From Candidatus Sodaliphilus limicaballi (GTDB taxonomy: Bacteria > Bacteroidota > Bacteroidia > Bacteroidales > Muribaculaceae), in NCBI GenBank assembly GCA_018065815.1, contig JAGHSP010000067.1, forward strand, positions 1 through 15,202: a DNA stretch of 15,202 nucleotides, in the 5' to 3' direction. Below, piece after piece: positions 8,080 to 14,159 of the stretch. A program made the translations under genes and the position numbers. The first letter of the stretch is position 1, and every line of letters starts with the position of its first letter. The notes below the pieces were generated by a model, which was given only the letters and a program-made list of their open reading frames with translations, ran no database searches and had not been told where the DNA came from.

Positions 8080-9306
8080 ATGAAAAAGATACTATTGTGC
8101 GCATTCTGCACCTTTTCCCTCATGGCATGGGGCCAGAGCAAAGTAACTACATGCGGATATGAACAAAAAGACGGGTTGGAATACTCGCTCAACGACGGCG
8201 TTGAGGACATAGCCATCGTGACCCGCTGCGTGACCGTGCCCAGCGGCGGCAAGGTCGTCATTCCCGAGACCATCACCAGCGACGGCATCACCTACGATGT
8301 TGTAGGCATAGGCGACATGGCGTTTTATGAGCGAGAAAACCTCAAGCAGGTGGAGTTCATGGGCAACAAGCTCACCAGCATAGGCAATGCGGCATTTGGT
8401 GGCTCGGGGCTCACCTCGGTGGCGATACCCGCATCGGTCACATTCATCGACTACGGCGCATTCATGCATTGCAAAGCGCTCACTAGTGTCACTCTGCCCG
8501 AAGGCTTGGAAACGTTGCCCGACCATGTGCTCTATGGCTGCACCAGCCTCAAGAACATCAAGCTGCCCGCAAGCCTCAATCAGCTGGGGCCGTCATGTTT
8601 AAGTTACTCTGGCATCACCTCGCTTGTGATTCCCGAGGGTGTCACCACCATAGGCAACAGTGCAGTGGCAGTGTGCGAAGACCTTGAAAGCATCACCCTG
8701 CCAGCATCGCTCTCCGCCATTGACAACTATGGCATCTATGGTTGCCCGAAACTGAAAAACATACGCCTTCCGCAAGGGCTCAAAACACTAGGCGAAGAAG
8801 CGCTCAGCAAGTGCGGCATGCCTTACATACTGCTGCCCGAGGGACTCACCACCATCGGCGACGGAGCCATGAGCCACGACAACGTGCTCAAAGCGGTGAA
8901 CATACCCAGCACCGTGACAAAAATGGAGGGCGCCTTCTCCGGCCTCACCGGAGCACGCCGCGTATATAGCCGCATCAAGCAAGCCTACCGCCCCGGTGGA
9001 CAGACATTCGTCACCTGTATCCCCGGCTTTACCTATGGCGGCAAGACCAAGTTCTATGTCCCCAAAGGCTCGCTTTCATCTTACCAAGACGTCTCGCCCT
9101 GGTCAATGATGAACATGCTCGTCGAGGAGGTTCCCGGCGACGTTGACGACAACAACACCATCGATGTGAGCGACATGAGCGAGATAATCAACCATGTCCT
9201 GGTCAAGGGCAACCCCGAAACCGCCATCGCCGCCGACGTGGATCGCAGCTGCGACATCGACGTGACCGATATCAACATCATCATCAACAAAATTCTGAAC
9301 AAATAA
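8080..9306 (+). CDS. secreted BspA-like leucine-rich repeat protein with C-terminal dockerin-like domain (2 of 3)
   Basis: A 408-residue paralogue of the preceding protein. The signal peptide is residues 1-19 (ending AWGQ). Nine LRR_5 units begin at about 98, 120, 143, 166, 188, 211, 234, 256 and 279. The dockerin-like tail has loop 1 at 354-365 (DVDDNNTIDVSD) and loop 2 at 386-397 (DVDRSCDIDVTD). In loop 2 the usual Asp5 and Gly6 are Ser and Cys, and in loop 1 the usual Asp5 and Gly6 are both Asn, so Ca binding may be weaker than in the first paralogue. Between the repeats and the tail is a segment (about 290-350) with YVPKGSLSSYQ, a typical closing module of BspA-like proteins. It is the middle gene of the operon, with spacers of 6 and 18 bases. 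Confidence 0.88.
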   Translation: MKKILLCAFCTFSLMAWGQSKVTTCGYEQKDGLEYSLNDGVEDIAIVTRCVTVPSGGKVVIPETITSDGITYDVVGIGDMAFYERENLKQVEFMGNKLTSIGNAAFGGSGLTSVAIPASVTFIDYGAFMHCKALTSVTLPEGLETLPDHVLYGCTSLKNIKLPASLNQLGPSCLSYSGITSLVIPEGVTTIGNSAVAVCEDLESITLPASLSAIDNYGIYGCPKLKNIRLPQGLKTLGEEALSKCGMPYILLPEGLTTIGDGAMSHDNVLKAVNIPSTVTKMEGAFSGLTGARRVYSRIKQAYRPGGQTFVTCIPGFTYGGKTKFYVPKGSLSSYQDVSPWSMMNMLVEEVPGDVDDNNTIDVSDMSEIINHVLVKGNPETAIAADVDRSCDIDVTDINIIINKILNK

Positions 9307-9324
9307 CAACAATACTTGAATATT

Positions 9325-10515
9325 ATGAAAAAATTATCATTCGTCATCGCTATGGCTCTGCTCACTAGCATCAGCAGCTGGGCCGAATCTGTGTATATTG
9401 ATGATATCCTGTACTCGCTCAGTTTCACCACTTGTAATCTCATGAATGGAACCAAGAAATCGGGCGATGTGGTTATCCCCGAAAAAGTGACTTACAACGG
9501 TAAGGAATATGTCGTAGAAGGTATCTGGGACGAGGCCTTTCGCGACAACGTCAAGATTACCTCGTTCACCGTGCAAGGCAACAGCCTCACCACTATAGGC
9601 GAGTATGCGTTCTCTAAGTGTACCTCGCTCAAGAAGGTCAACCTGCCCCAATCGGTAAGACGAATCGAGAAACGCGCCTTTGAACAATGCGGCCTCGAGT
9701 CGTTTGACATGCCTCCCATCACTTACCTCGAAGAAGGTCTGCTCTACTACTGTACCGACCTCAAGAGCGTGACCCTCAGCCCAACCATCAAGACGCTACC
9801 CGCCAACACCGTTTATGGTTGCCACTCACTCACCCAGCTCATCATCCCCGAGGGCATAGAGGCTCTGGCCACCTCCAGTATCAACTACTGCAACAGCCTC
9901 ACCACTGTGCAATTTCCCAACACTCTTACTACTATAGGAGACAACGTGATGTACAACTGCTTCGCACTGGAGCACATCAACTTGCCGTCATCGCTCAGGA
10001 CCATCGGCGAGAATTTTATGAGAGAAAACTACCTCAAGTCGCTCATCATCCCAGAGGGACTCACCACCCTGGGAGCATACAGTTTCAGCGAGAACAAAGC
10101 CATGGAATCTCTATCGTTGCCCAACTCGCTACGCAACATCGGCACCGGTGCGTTCTATCGATTCAACGTGCTCAAAATGCTCTACGTGAATGCCGACACA
10201 CGTCTCTCGTCATGGTCCTACATGTTCAGCGGTGCCGACATATTTACGATACAACTCTATGTGCCAGCTCATCTGATTAACAGCTACAAAGAGGAAGACA
10301 ATAATTTCTGGTATCGCTTCAGGCACATGTATGCCATCGTGCCTTGCGACGTTAACGGCGACGAGATTTGCGACATCAGCGATGTGAACACTTGCATTGA
10401 CATGGTCATTGGCATAGGGGCACACGCCTATGATTACAGTGCCGATGTCAACCACGACACAATAATCGACATCAGCGACATCAATGCTATAACCAACAAA
10501 CTGCTGGGCAAGTGA
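9325..10515 (+). CDS. secreted BspA-like leucine-rich repeat protein with C-terminal dockerin-like domain (3 of 3)
   Basis: A 396-residue third paralogue. The signal peptide covers about residues 1-20 (ending SSWA). Nine LRR_5 units begin at about 88, 111, 132, 155, 178, 201, 224, 246 and 269. The closing module contains LYVPAHLINSYK (about 311-322), and the dockerin-like loops are 342-353 (DVNGDEICDISD) and 374-385 (DVNHDTIIDISD); in both, the loop Gly is replaced (Glu, Thr). The start is taken as ATG 9325; a TTG at 9316 in the same frame would add three residues before the Met-Lys-Lys of the signal peptide. It is the last gene of the operon, and the tRNA-Leu gene follows 126 bases after the stop. 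Confidence 0.87.
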   Translation: MKKLSFVIAMALLTSISSWAESVYIDDILYSLSFTTCNLMNGTKKSGDVVIPEKVTYNGKEYVVEGIWDEAFRDNVKITSFTVQGNSLTTIGEYAFSKCTSLKKVNLPQSVRRIEKRAFEQCGLESFDMPPITYLEEGLLYYCTDLKSVTLSPTIKTLPANTVYGCHSLTQLIIPEGIEALATSSINYCNSLTTVQFPNTLTTIGDNVMYNCFALEHINLPSSLRTIGENFMRENYLKSLIIPEGLTTLGAYSFSENKAMESLSLPNSLRNIGTGAFYRFNVLKMLYVNADTRLSSWSYMFSGADIFTIQLYVPAHLINSYKEEDNNFWYRFRHMYAIVPCDVNGDEICDISDVNTCIDMVIGIGAHAYDYSADVNHDTIIDISDINAITNKLLGK

Positions 10516-10600
10516 CAACACCCTCCTCGGCAATCTCATCGCCTAGGTGACTCCAAAAACAGGAAAAATGCAGTAAAAGACAAAAAAAACAGTTTTTTTC

Positions 10601-10631
10601 TTGCGGGGATGCAAAATTAGTTGTACCTTTG
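10601..10631 (+). promoter_or_regulatory. Bacteroidetes-type promoter of tRNA-Leu
   Basis: TTG (10601-10603), a 20-base spacer and TACCTTTG (10624-10631) fit the Bacteroidetes consensus. The -7 box ends 10 bases before the mature tRNA 5' end. The A-run, CAG and T-run just upstream (10582-10599) could form a weak AT hairpin ending the LRR operon transcript. Confidence 0.7.
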
Positions 10632-10641
10632 CATCCGCAAT

Positions 10642-10726
10642 GCCCAAGTGGCGGAATTGGTAGACGCGCACGTTTCAGGTGCGTGTGCCGCAAGGCGTGA
10701 AGGTTCGAGTCCTTTCTTGGGCACCA
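10642..10726 (+). tRNA. tRNA-Leu (anticodon CAG), CCA encoded
   Basis: An 85-base type II tRNA. The acceptor stem GCCCAAG pairs perfectly with CTTGGGC. The D-arm follows, then an anticodon stem CACGT/GCGTG with loop TTCAGGT (anticodon CAG at 10676-10678, reading CUG). The long variable arm has a GCC/GGC stem closed by GCAA. The T arm is GAAGG-TTCGAGT-CCTTT, and CCA is encoded. The closest remembered match is E. coli tRNA-Leu(CAG). The gene is intact although an integrase gene and AT-rich foreign DNA start right behind it, as expected when an element inserts at a tRNA 3' end and restores the gene. Confidence 0.96.
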
Positions 10727-10727
10727 C

Positions 10728-10769
10728 AAGTGGTTGGTAATCTGATGATTATCAACCACTTAACTTTTT
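10728..10769 (+). terminator. hairpin and T-run after tRNA-Leu
   Basis: A 14-pair stem (10728-10741 with 10748-10761, one G-U pair) with loop CTGATG, followed by TAACTTTTT. It is placed to end the tRNA transcript. Because it sits at the likely element junction it could instead belong to the element end. Confidence 0.6.
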
Positions 10770-10831
10770 AACCACCCCCCCATATTTATAGAAATTGGCC
10801 ACAATTTGGTCATAGTGCTATGCTACCATAC

Positions 10832-10859
10832 AAAAAAGGTGTGCCACTTTGGACACACC
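10832..10859 (-). terminator. Rho-independent terminator of the integrase gene
   Basis: On the minus strand, GGTGTG-T-CCA, loop AAG, TGG-CACACC and then TTTTTT: a nine-pair stem with one bulged base and a six-T tail, beginning 22 bases after the integrase stop. Confidence 0.8.
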
Positions 10860-10881
10860 CAAACCTTTGTTTTCCCTTAGC

Positions 10882-12243
10882 TCAAAACATATTTCCATTA
10901 TTCACAATGTTAGCCAACTCATCAGCTTTCTCATCTAAACTTGCTTTCACATATTTGTAGAACATTGCTTCTGTTTTGTGCCCACTCAAACTCATCATTA
11001 AATTGGTGGGATACCTATGAGACAAATACATATTTGTGATACAAGTTCTTCTTGCTGAGTGGCAACACACAAGTCCCCATCTTCTCTTATATGAATTGCC
11101 CTCTTTATCATATTCAATACTTCTTTCTCTCTTTGCAACTTCTAAATCAAGTCCCTTCTCTGTTTTTGTCAGCAAAGTGCTTACCAATTCATTCAAACTT
11201 GGCACTGTTTCAGCAAGTTTTTTACATACCCTTTTAATGCCTTTGTTCATTTTTTGATTGGTTATCTTTGGCACTTTGTAGTCATATTTCTTTAACAAGA
11301 TTTCCAGCCTATCATCTAAACAAGGAATTACAACTTGTGATTTTGTTTTTTGTTGATATATCCTAATCACTTTTGTTCCATTGGCAGTTGTGTCAAAATT
11401 AGTTTTGTCTAGTGTGCTGTAATCACTAAATCTCAATGCAGAAAAACAACTAATCAAAAACCAATCTCTATATATCTCTTCCTTGCCACTAAGTTCCATT
11501 GCATATAATGCATTTATTTCTTCCACAGACAGATATATTTTGCTTGTCATATCACTGTCCCTTACCTGCACACTTTTTATCTCACTTAATGCCATTTGAT
11601 TTGTATGCAGTCCCAACCTATTTGCAGTCCTAACTAATGTCTTGAATAACCTCACATGTTTATCTATGGTGTTTTTTGAATAGTCAAGACTCTCCAAATA
11701 TGCTATATACCTATCTACCAACAATTCATTTATATCATCCCACATAAAAGGACGCAGACTATAAAAGTCTAAAAACACCCTTTTAAATTGCAACCAATTC
11801 TTGCATGCCTCTTTTGAGTATCTCTCCTTCTTGACTGTTCTTGCTACTCCATTTACAATATTTTCAATATGTTCAATTACAAAGTTCTTTACATTTGATT
11901 TCTTCTTTTTCTCTATGTCCTTCTTCAATTGCTCAACTCTGTTCAATTCTTCTCTCTTGTCAGCAAGAACAATATTTTCAATTACTCTGTCCAAGCTTTC
12001 TTTGGTCAGTCTATGGTGAAATCTCATGTCTGCAATTGCTTCCTCTATCAAAGCAATTTTTTTGGAAATGCCTTTCTTGGTCAAGTAGTTTGCCAACTTT
12101 CTCTCACTTTGGGATACTTCCTGCCATTCCTTGATATCAACATTAATTCTCAAACTCACCCAACAAGCAGTACCTTCAACATTTATTCTAGAAAACAGTG
12201 GGCATTTACCCACTGTTTTCTTTGTCCTTAGAACTAATTTCAT
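10882..12243 (-). CDS. int: tyrosine recombinase / integrase
   Basis: A 453-residue site-specific integrase. Residues 1-60 look like the arm-binding domain common in Bacteroidetes integrases (GKCPLFSRINVEG, WVSLRINVDIKEWQ). A Lys-rich helical linker lies at about 100-120, and the SAM-like core-binding domain is about 120-230 (NWLQFKRVFLDFY, YLESLDYSKNTIDKHVRLFK). The catalytic domain has Arg271 (FSALRFSD), Lys299 (QQKTKS), His395 and Arg398 (CHSARR), His422 (LSGHK) and the nucleophile Tyr431, so all active residues are present. The full length and domain order match CTnDOT/NBU-type integrases. The gene points at the tRNA-Leu, its presumed target, and the excisionase-like gene ends seven bases before its start, so they form one unit. 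The first 60 bases contain a perfect inverted repeat, listed separately. Confidence 0.93.
   Translation of the reverse strand: MKLVLRTKKTVGKCPLFSRINVEGTACWVSLRINVDIKEWQEVSQSERKLANYLTKKGISKKIALIEEAIADMRFHHRLTKESLDRVIENIVLADKREELNRVEQLKKDIEKKKKSNVKNFVIEHIENIVNGVARTVKKERYSKEACKNWLQFKRVFLDFYSLRPFMWDDINELLVDRYIAYLESLDYSKNTIDKHVRLFKTLVRTANRLGLHTNQMALSEIKSVQVRDSDMTSKIYLSVEEINALYAMELSGKEEIYRDWFLISCFSALRFSDYSTLDKTNFDTTANGTKVIRIYQQKTKSQVVIPCLDDRLEILLKKYDYKVPKITNQKMNKGIKRVCKKLAETVPSLNELVSTLLTKTEKGLDLEVAKRERSIEYDKEGNSYKRRWGLVCCHSARRTCITNMYLSHRYPTNLMMSLSGHKTEAMFYKYVKASLDEKADELANIVNNGNMF
12190..12221. repeat. perfect 13-base inverted repeat inside the 5' end of int
   Basis: AGAAAACAGTGGG (12190-12202), six bases, and CCCACTGTTTTCT (12209-12221) are perfectly complementary. 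The repeat begins 22 bases into the integrase coding sequence, so the mRNA would carry a stable hairpin close to the ribosome entry site. It could act on translation, as an attenuator or as a protein-binding site. Confidence 0.75.
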
Positions 12244-12250
12244 ACCACTA

Positions 12251-12577
12251 TCAGCAAGCAGTTCTAATTAATCCTTCACTTTCTGCCCTCAAAATATCTG
12301 CCATACTGAAAAGTTTCTTTCTTCCACCTAATGGCAATCTCTCAATCCTACCATCCTTCTCCCACTTTTCAAGAGTTTGCTTACTGATATTCCACCTTTG
12401 ACAGAGTTCCTCAGTATTCAATCTCTTGTCCTCAAGATTTACATTACACATTTTGTCAGAGATTACCTCTTCCACAACTTCTTTCACCCAACCCTTGAAA
12501 GTATATTTCATACTTTCAAGTACACTTGCCCAACACCTTGTGTCAAGCAAAGTAATATCAACATAATTTTTCTCCAT
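12251..12577 (-). CDS. excisionase-like helix-turn-helix protein
   Basis: A 108-residue protein with a MerR/excisionase-type winged HTH at about residues 51-95: LNTEELCQRWNISKQTLEKW, then GRIERLPLGGRKKLFSMADI, where the Gly-rich turn before the basic strand is the usual wing. This HTH_17 class includes recombination directionality factors of Bacteroidales elements. The first 50 residues are unlike anything I recognise; an internal Met24 would give a shorter form that removes part of this segment. It lies directly upstream of int with a seven-base gap, as xis genes often do. Excisionase is the likeliest role; a plain transcription regulator is the alternative. Confidence 0.75.
   Translation of the reverse strand: MEKNYVDITLLDTRCWASVLESMKYTFKGWVKEVVEEVISDKMCNVNLEDKRLNTEELCQRWNISKQTLEKWEKDGRIERLPLGGRKKLFSMADILRAESEGLIRTAC
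12494..12520. repeat. perfect 11-base inverted repeat inside the excisionase-like gene
   Basis: CTTGAAAGTAT (12494-12504), loop ATTTC, ATACTTTCAAG (12510-12520). It lies 57-84 bases into the coding sequence and encloses the codon for Met24. It differs in sequence from the repeat in int but sits in a similar early-coding position. Confidence 0.7.
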
Positions 12578-12599
12578 AATAATTTAAAAATTTATAATT

Positions 12600-12607
12600 C
12601 AAACATA
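12600..12607 (-). promoter_or_regulatory. possible -7 element for the xis-like/int unit
   Basis: The minus strand reads TATGTTTG, an exact TAnnTTTG match, 22 bases upstream of the start at 12577. No clear -33 TTG lies at the right distance. Confidence 0.45.
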
Positions 12608-12684
12608 ACAAAGCCATCTTGATTTTTTCAGTTTCAGATAAATTGTTTTATAAAAAATTACAATTCATTGATAATCCGTATGTT

Positions 12685-12858
12685 CTACAAGTATTTTTGT
12701 ATTCTTTCATACCACCTTATTCTAGTAATAAAGCCAAGGTCAAGCTTGCATCTCCCAGGAAAAGCAATCAGCCAAGATATGACTATACCTATTATATCTA
12801 GTATCCAGGCAGCGACCAATGTGGCAATGAAAATAATGATATAACCTACTATGCTCAT
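12685..12858 (-). CDS. 57-residue hydrophobic membrane protein, function unknown
   Basis: Found by translating the minus strand by hand; it is too short for a standard ORF cut-off. The protein starts MSIVGYIIIFIATLVAAW, and residues 3-33 are almost wholly hydrophobic apart from Asp21, enough for one long or two short membrane helices. A basic tail follows (about 36-57, GRCKLDLGFITRIRWYERIQ). The ATG comes directly after the TAA of the upstream HTH gene with no spacing, so it is the likely last gene of the recombinase operon. I do not recognise the family. Immunity-, holin- or toxin-like roles would all fit the size, and nothing in the sequence decides between them. Confidence 0.55.
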   Translation of the reverse strand: MSIVGYIIIFIATLVAAWILDIIGIVISWLIAFPGRCKLDLGFITRIRWYERIQKYL

Positions 12859-13056
12859 TTACCAAGATTTCTGCCAAAACTTTAGTATCTCACTGCCCAG
12901 ATAGAACTTTCTGCCCGTGGAAGCTCTAATTCCATATCTAATTCTGCCTTTCTTGGCGTATCTTGACAAGGTGTTCCTGTGTATGCCAAGCAACTTACAG
13001 GTCTCCACTATGGAGTATCTGCTTGTGAGTTTTACATTTGGTTCTGTTGAAGTCAT
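12859..13056 (-). CDS. 65-residue helix-turn-helix protein, excisionase/MerR-like
   Basis: A single winged-HTH domain: SRYSIVETCKLLGIHRNTLS (12-31) as helix-turn-helix, then the GRIRYGIRASTGRKFYLGSEI wing. This is the HTH_17 fold of small excisionases and element regulators. It is not obviously a close relative of the protein at 12251-12577, though the fold is shared. Its start codon overlaps the stop of the upstream gene (ATGA), so translation is probably coupled. It is probably the directionality factor or regulator of the 195-residue recombinase made from the same transcript; this is an inference from position. Confidence 0.75.
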   Translation of the reverse strand: MTSTEPNVKLTSRYSIVETCKLLGIHRNTLSRYAKKGRIRYGIRASTGRKFYLGSEILKFWQKSW

Positions 13057-13238
13057 TTGATTTCTATTTTAATATCGTTAATTACTTGGAATAGTCTATA
13101 CCATTCCACGTCCGGTTCTTGCAATCCCCAGAACTCAATAAGTTCTGCCTTGGTTTTCTTTTCTCCAATAAGGCTGGGGGTGAGAACATTTGGTTTGCCT
13201 ACCTCCTTAATTTCTGCTATGTATACTATTTGTTCCAT
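13053..13238 (-). CDS. 61-residue protein of unknown function
   Basis: A short soluble protein beginning MEQIVYIAEIKEVG, with a Trp-containing acidic segment FWGLQEPDVEWYRLF at about residues 37-51. No domain is recognised. It sits between two HTH genes, with an overlapping start at its 5' end (TAATG shared with the upstream stop) and an overlapping stop at its 3' end (ATGA). This tight coupling is good evidence that it is expressed. A role as a partner of the neighbouring DNA-binding proteins is possible but not shown. Confidence 0.65.
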   Translation of the reverse strand: MEQIVYIAEIKEVGKPNVLTPSLIGEKKTKAELIEFWGLQEPDVEWYRLFQVINDIKIEIK

Positions 13239-13399
13239 TATATATATTGTTTTAGTTTCCTTAAAGTGTTTACAGATCTGCCAGTAATCTTGCTCACAAT
13301 TTTCAGGCTGAGGCCGCTTGCGAGCAACCTCAATTCATACTGATACTCTTTCACGTAATTTTCTTTTGGTTTTCGATACCCTTTTGTTCTTCCTACCAT
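13238..13399 (-). CDS. 53-residue resolvase-type helix-turn-helix protein
   Basis: Not listed by ordinary ORF calling because of its length. The protein begins MVGRTKGYRKPK, a basic AT-hook-like arm. It continues with ELRLLASGLSLKIVSKITG and RSVNTLRKLKQ, a helix-turn-helix of the kind that ends serine resolvases (arm, two helices, recognition helix starting at RSVNTL). There is no resolvase catalytic domain before it, since its ATG lies 11 bases after the stop of another short gene. So it is either a stand-alone DNA-binding microprotein or a detached resolvase C-terminal domain. Its stop overlaps the next start (TAATG), which supports real translation. Confidence 0.65.
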   Translation of the reverse strand: MVGRTKGYRKPKENYVKEYQYELRLLASGLSLKIVSKITGRSVNTLRKLKQYI

Positions 13400-13410
13400 A
13401 TGATTTTTAG

Positions 13411-13572
13411 TTAGTAATCATTTATTCTTTCTGCTCGCACAAGGTGTATATGCTCTGCTTTGGGAAAAAGGCGCTTAGCTTTGTTAAATGCTGACATGGG
13501 GTTTCTTGCATCTATATATGCTTTGGTGTCCCCTACATTTGTTCTGACGATAAAGTGATAGCGTATCATCAT
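13411..13572 (-). CDS. 53-residue basic protein of unknown function
   Basis: Translated by hand. It begins MMIRYHFIVRTNVGDTKAY and is rich in Arg, Lys and His, with a predicted helix around NPMSAFNKAKRLFP. The start overlaps the recombinase stop (TGATG), giving strong translational coupling; a second ATG follows at once. No family is recognised. Its charge suggests it may bind nucleic acid, but this is only a guess. Confidence 0.55.
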   Translation of the reverse strand: MMIRYHFIVRTNVGDTKAYIDARNPMSAFNKAKRLFPKAEHIHLVRAERINDY

Positions 13573-14159
13573 CAAAAAGATAAGCAGTCATATGTTTCCA
13601 GAAGTTCTTCTTGACGAAGTCCAAGGTAGCGTTTGGTGATTGCAACATTGGAATGGTTGAACAGCTCCATAAGCTTGACCAAAGCCATCTCTGCGTTCTC
13701 ACTGTTCATGTTATACACCTGCCTGCCAAAGGTCTTTCTCAACGAGTGGCAAGAGAAGTTTTTTATCTTCATCTTGTATTTCGCTTTTACTTCCTTCAGT
13801 TTTGCATTGATGCGTTGGATGCTGAATACACAATGCTTTTGGCTCACCAATATGTATGACATGGGTGAAATCGGTTTAATGTTCTCATAGCAGTCCTTGA
13901 TGTGTGCCTGTAGTTGTTTGTTCAGCCTGATTGTCCTGGGCTTCCCTGTTTTCTTCTCTGTAATGGTAAACTCTGTTTTGTCCAGAATCTGATTCCAACG
14001 TAGAGCGAGGATGTCAGAGATTCTCAGCCCAGTGAAAATACCCACTGCAATAAGAAGTGATGTCTTGTAATCTCCATCCTTTTCTAATTTGTGGATGAGG
14101 TTAGTTGCAGTGTCCCACTCAAGGTAATCTGCGGTTGTTGTAGAATGCTTTATCGACAT
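13572..14159 (-). CDS. compact tyrosine recombinase (catalytic domain only)
   Basis: A 195-residue tyrosine recombinase with the whole catalytic set: Arg46 (TGLRISD), Lys70 (TEKKTGK), His138 and Arg141 (CHSLRK), His169 (FNHSN) and Tyr178 (KRYLGL, nine residues after the His, as in other family members). There is no arm-binding domain and almost no core-binding domain; only about 20 residues precede the catalytic fold. FimB and FimE, which invert promoters in enterobacteria, have the same length and build, so DNA inversion is one possible role; integration or dimer resolution are others. It is the first gene of a six-gene coupled set and has a cluster of inverted and direct repeats 27-117 bases upstream of its ATG. 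Confidence 0.9.
   Translation of the reverse strand: MSIKHSTTTADYLEWDTATNLIHKLEKDGDYKTSLLIAVGIFTGLRISDILALRWNQILDKTEFTITEKKTGKPRTIRLNKQLQAHIKDCYENIKPISPMSYILVSQKHCVFSIQRINAKLKEVKAKYKMKIKNFSCHSLRKTFGRQVYNMNSENAEMALVKLMELFNHSNVAITKRYLGLRQEELLETYDCLSF

Noticed and set aside
10487..10759. 90-codon minus-strand frame containing PRKDSNLHALRH
   Set aside because: This is the well-known false protein produced by reading a tRNA-Leu gene on its opposite strand.
12069..12080. CCTTTCTTGG shared with the tRNA-Leu 3' end (also near 12946), as a possible second att copy
   Set aside because: Both copies are only 10 bases long and fall on Lys-Lys-Gly codons inside genes; an att repeat should be longer and lie at the far element end.
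12641..12665. AATTGT/ACAATT repeat as a terminator for the recombinase operon
   Set aside because: Only six A/T-rich pairs with a large loop; too weak to call.
13484..13702. 72-codon minus-strand frame overlapping the compact recombinase
   Set aside because: Out of frame with both the recombinase and the coupled 53-codon gene, which use overlapping start and stop codons and explain the region better.
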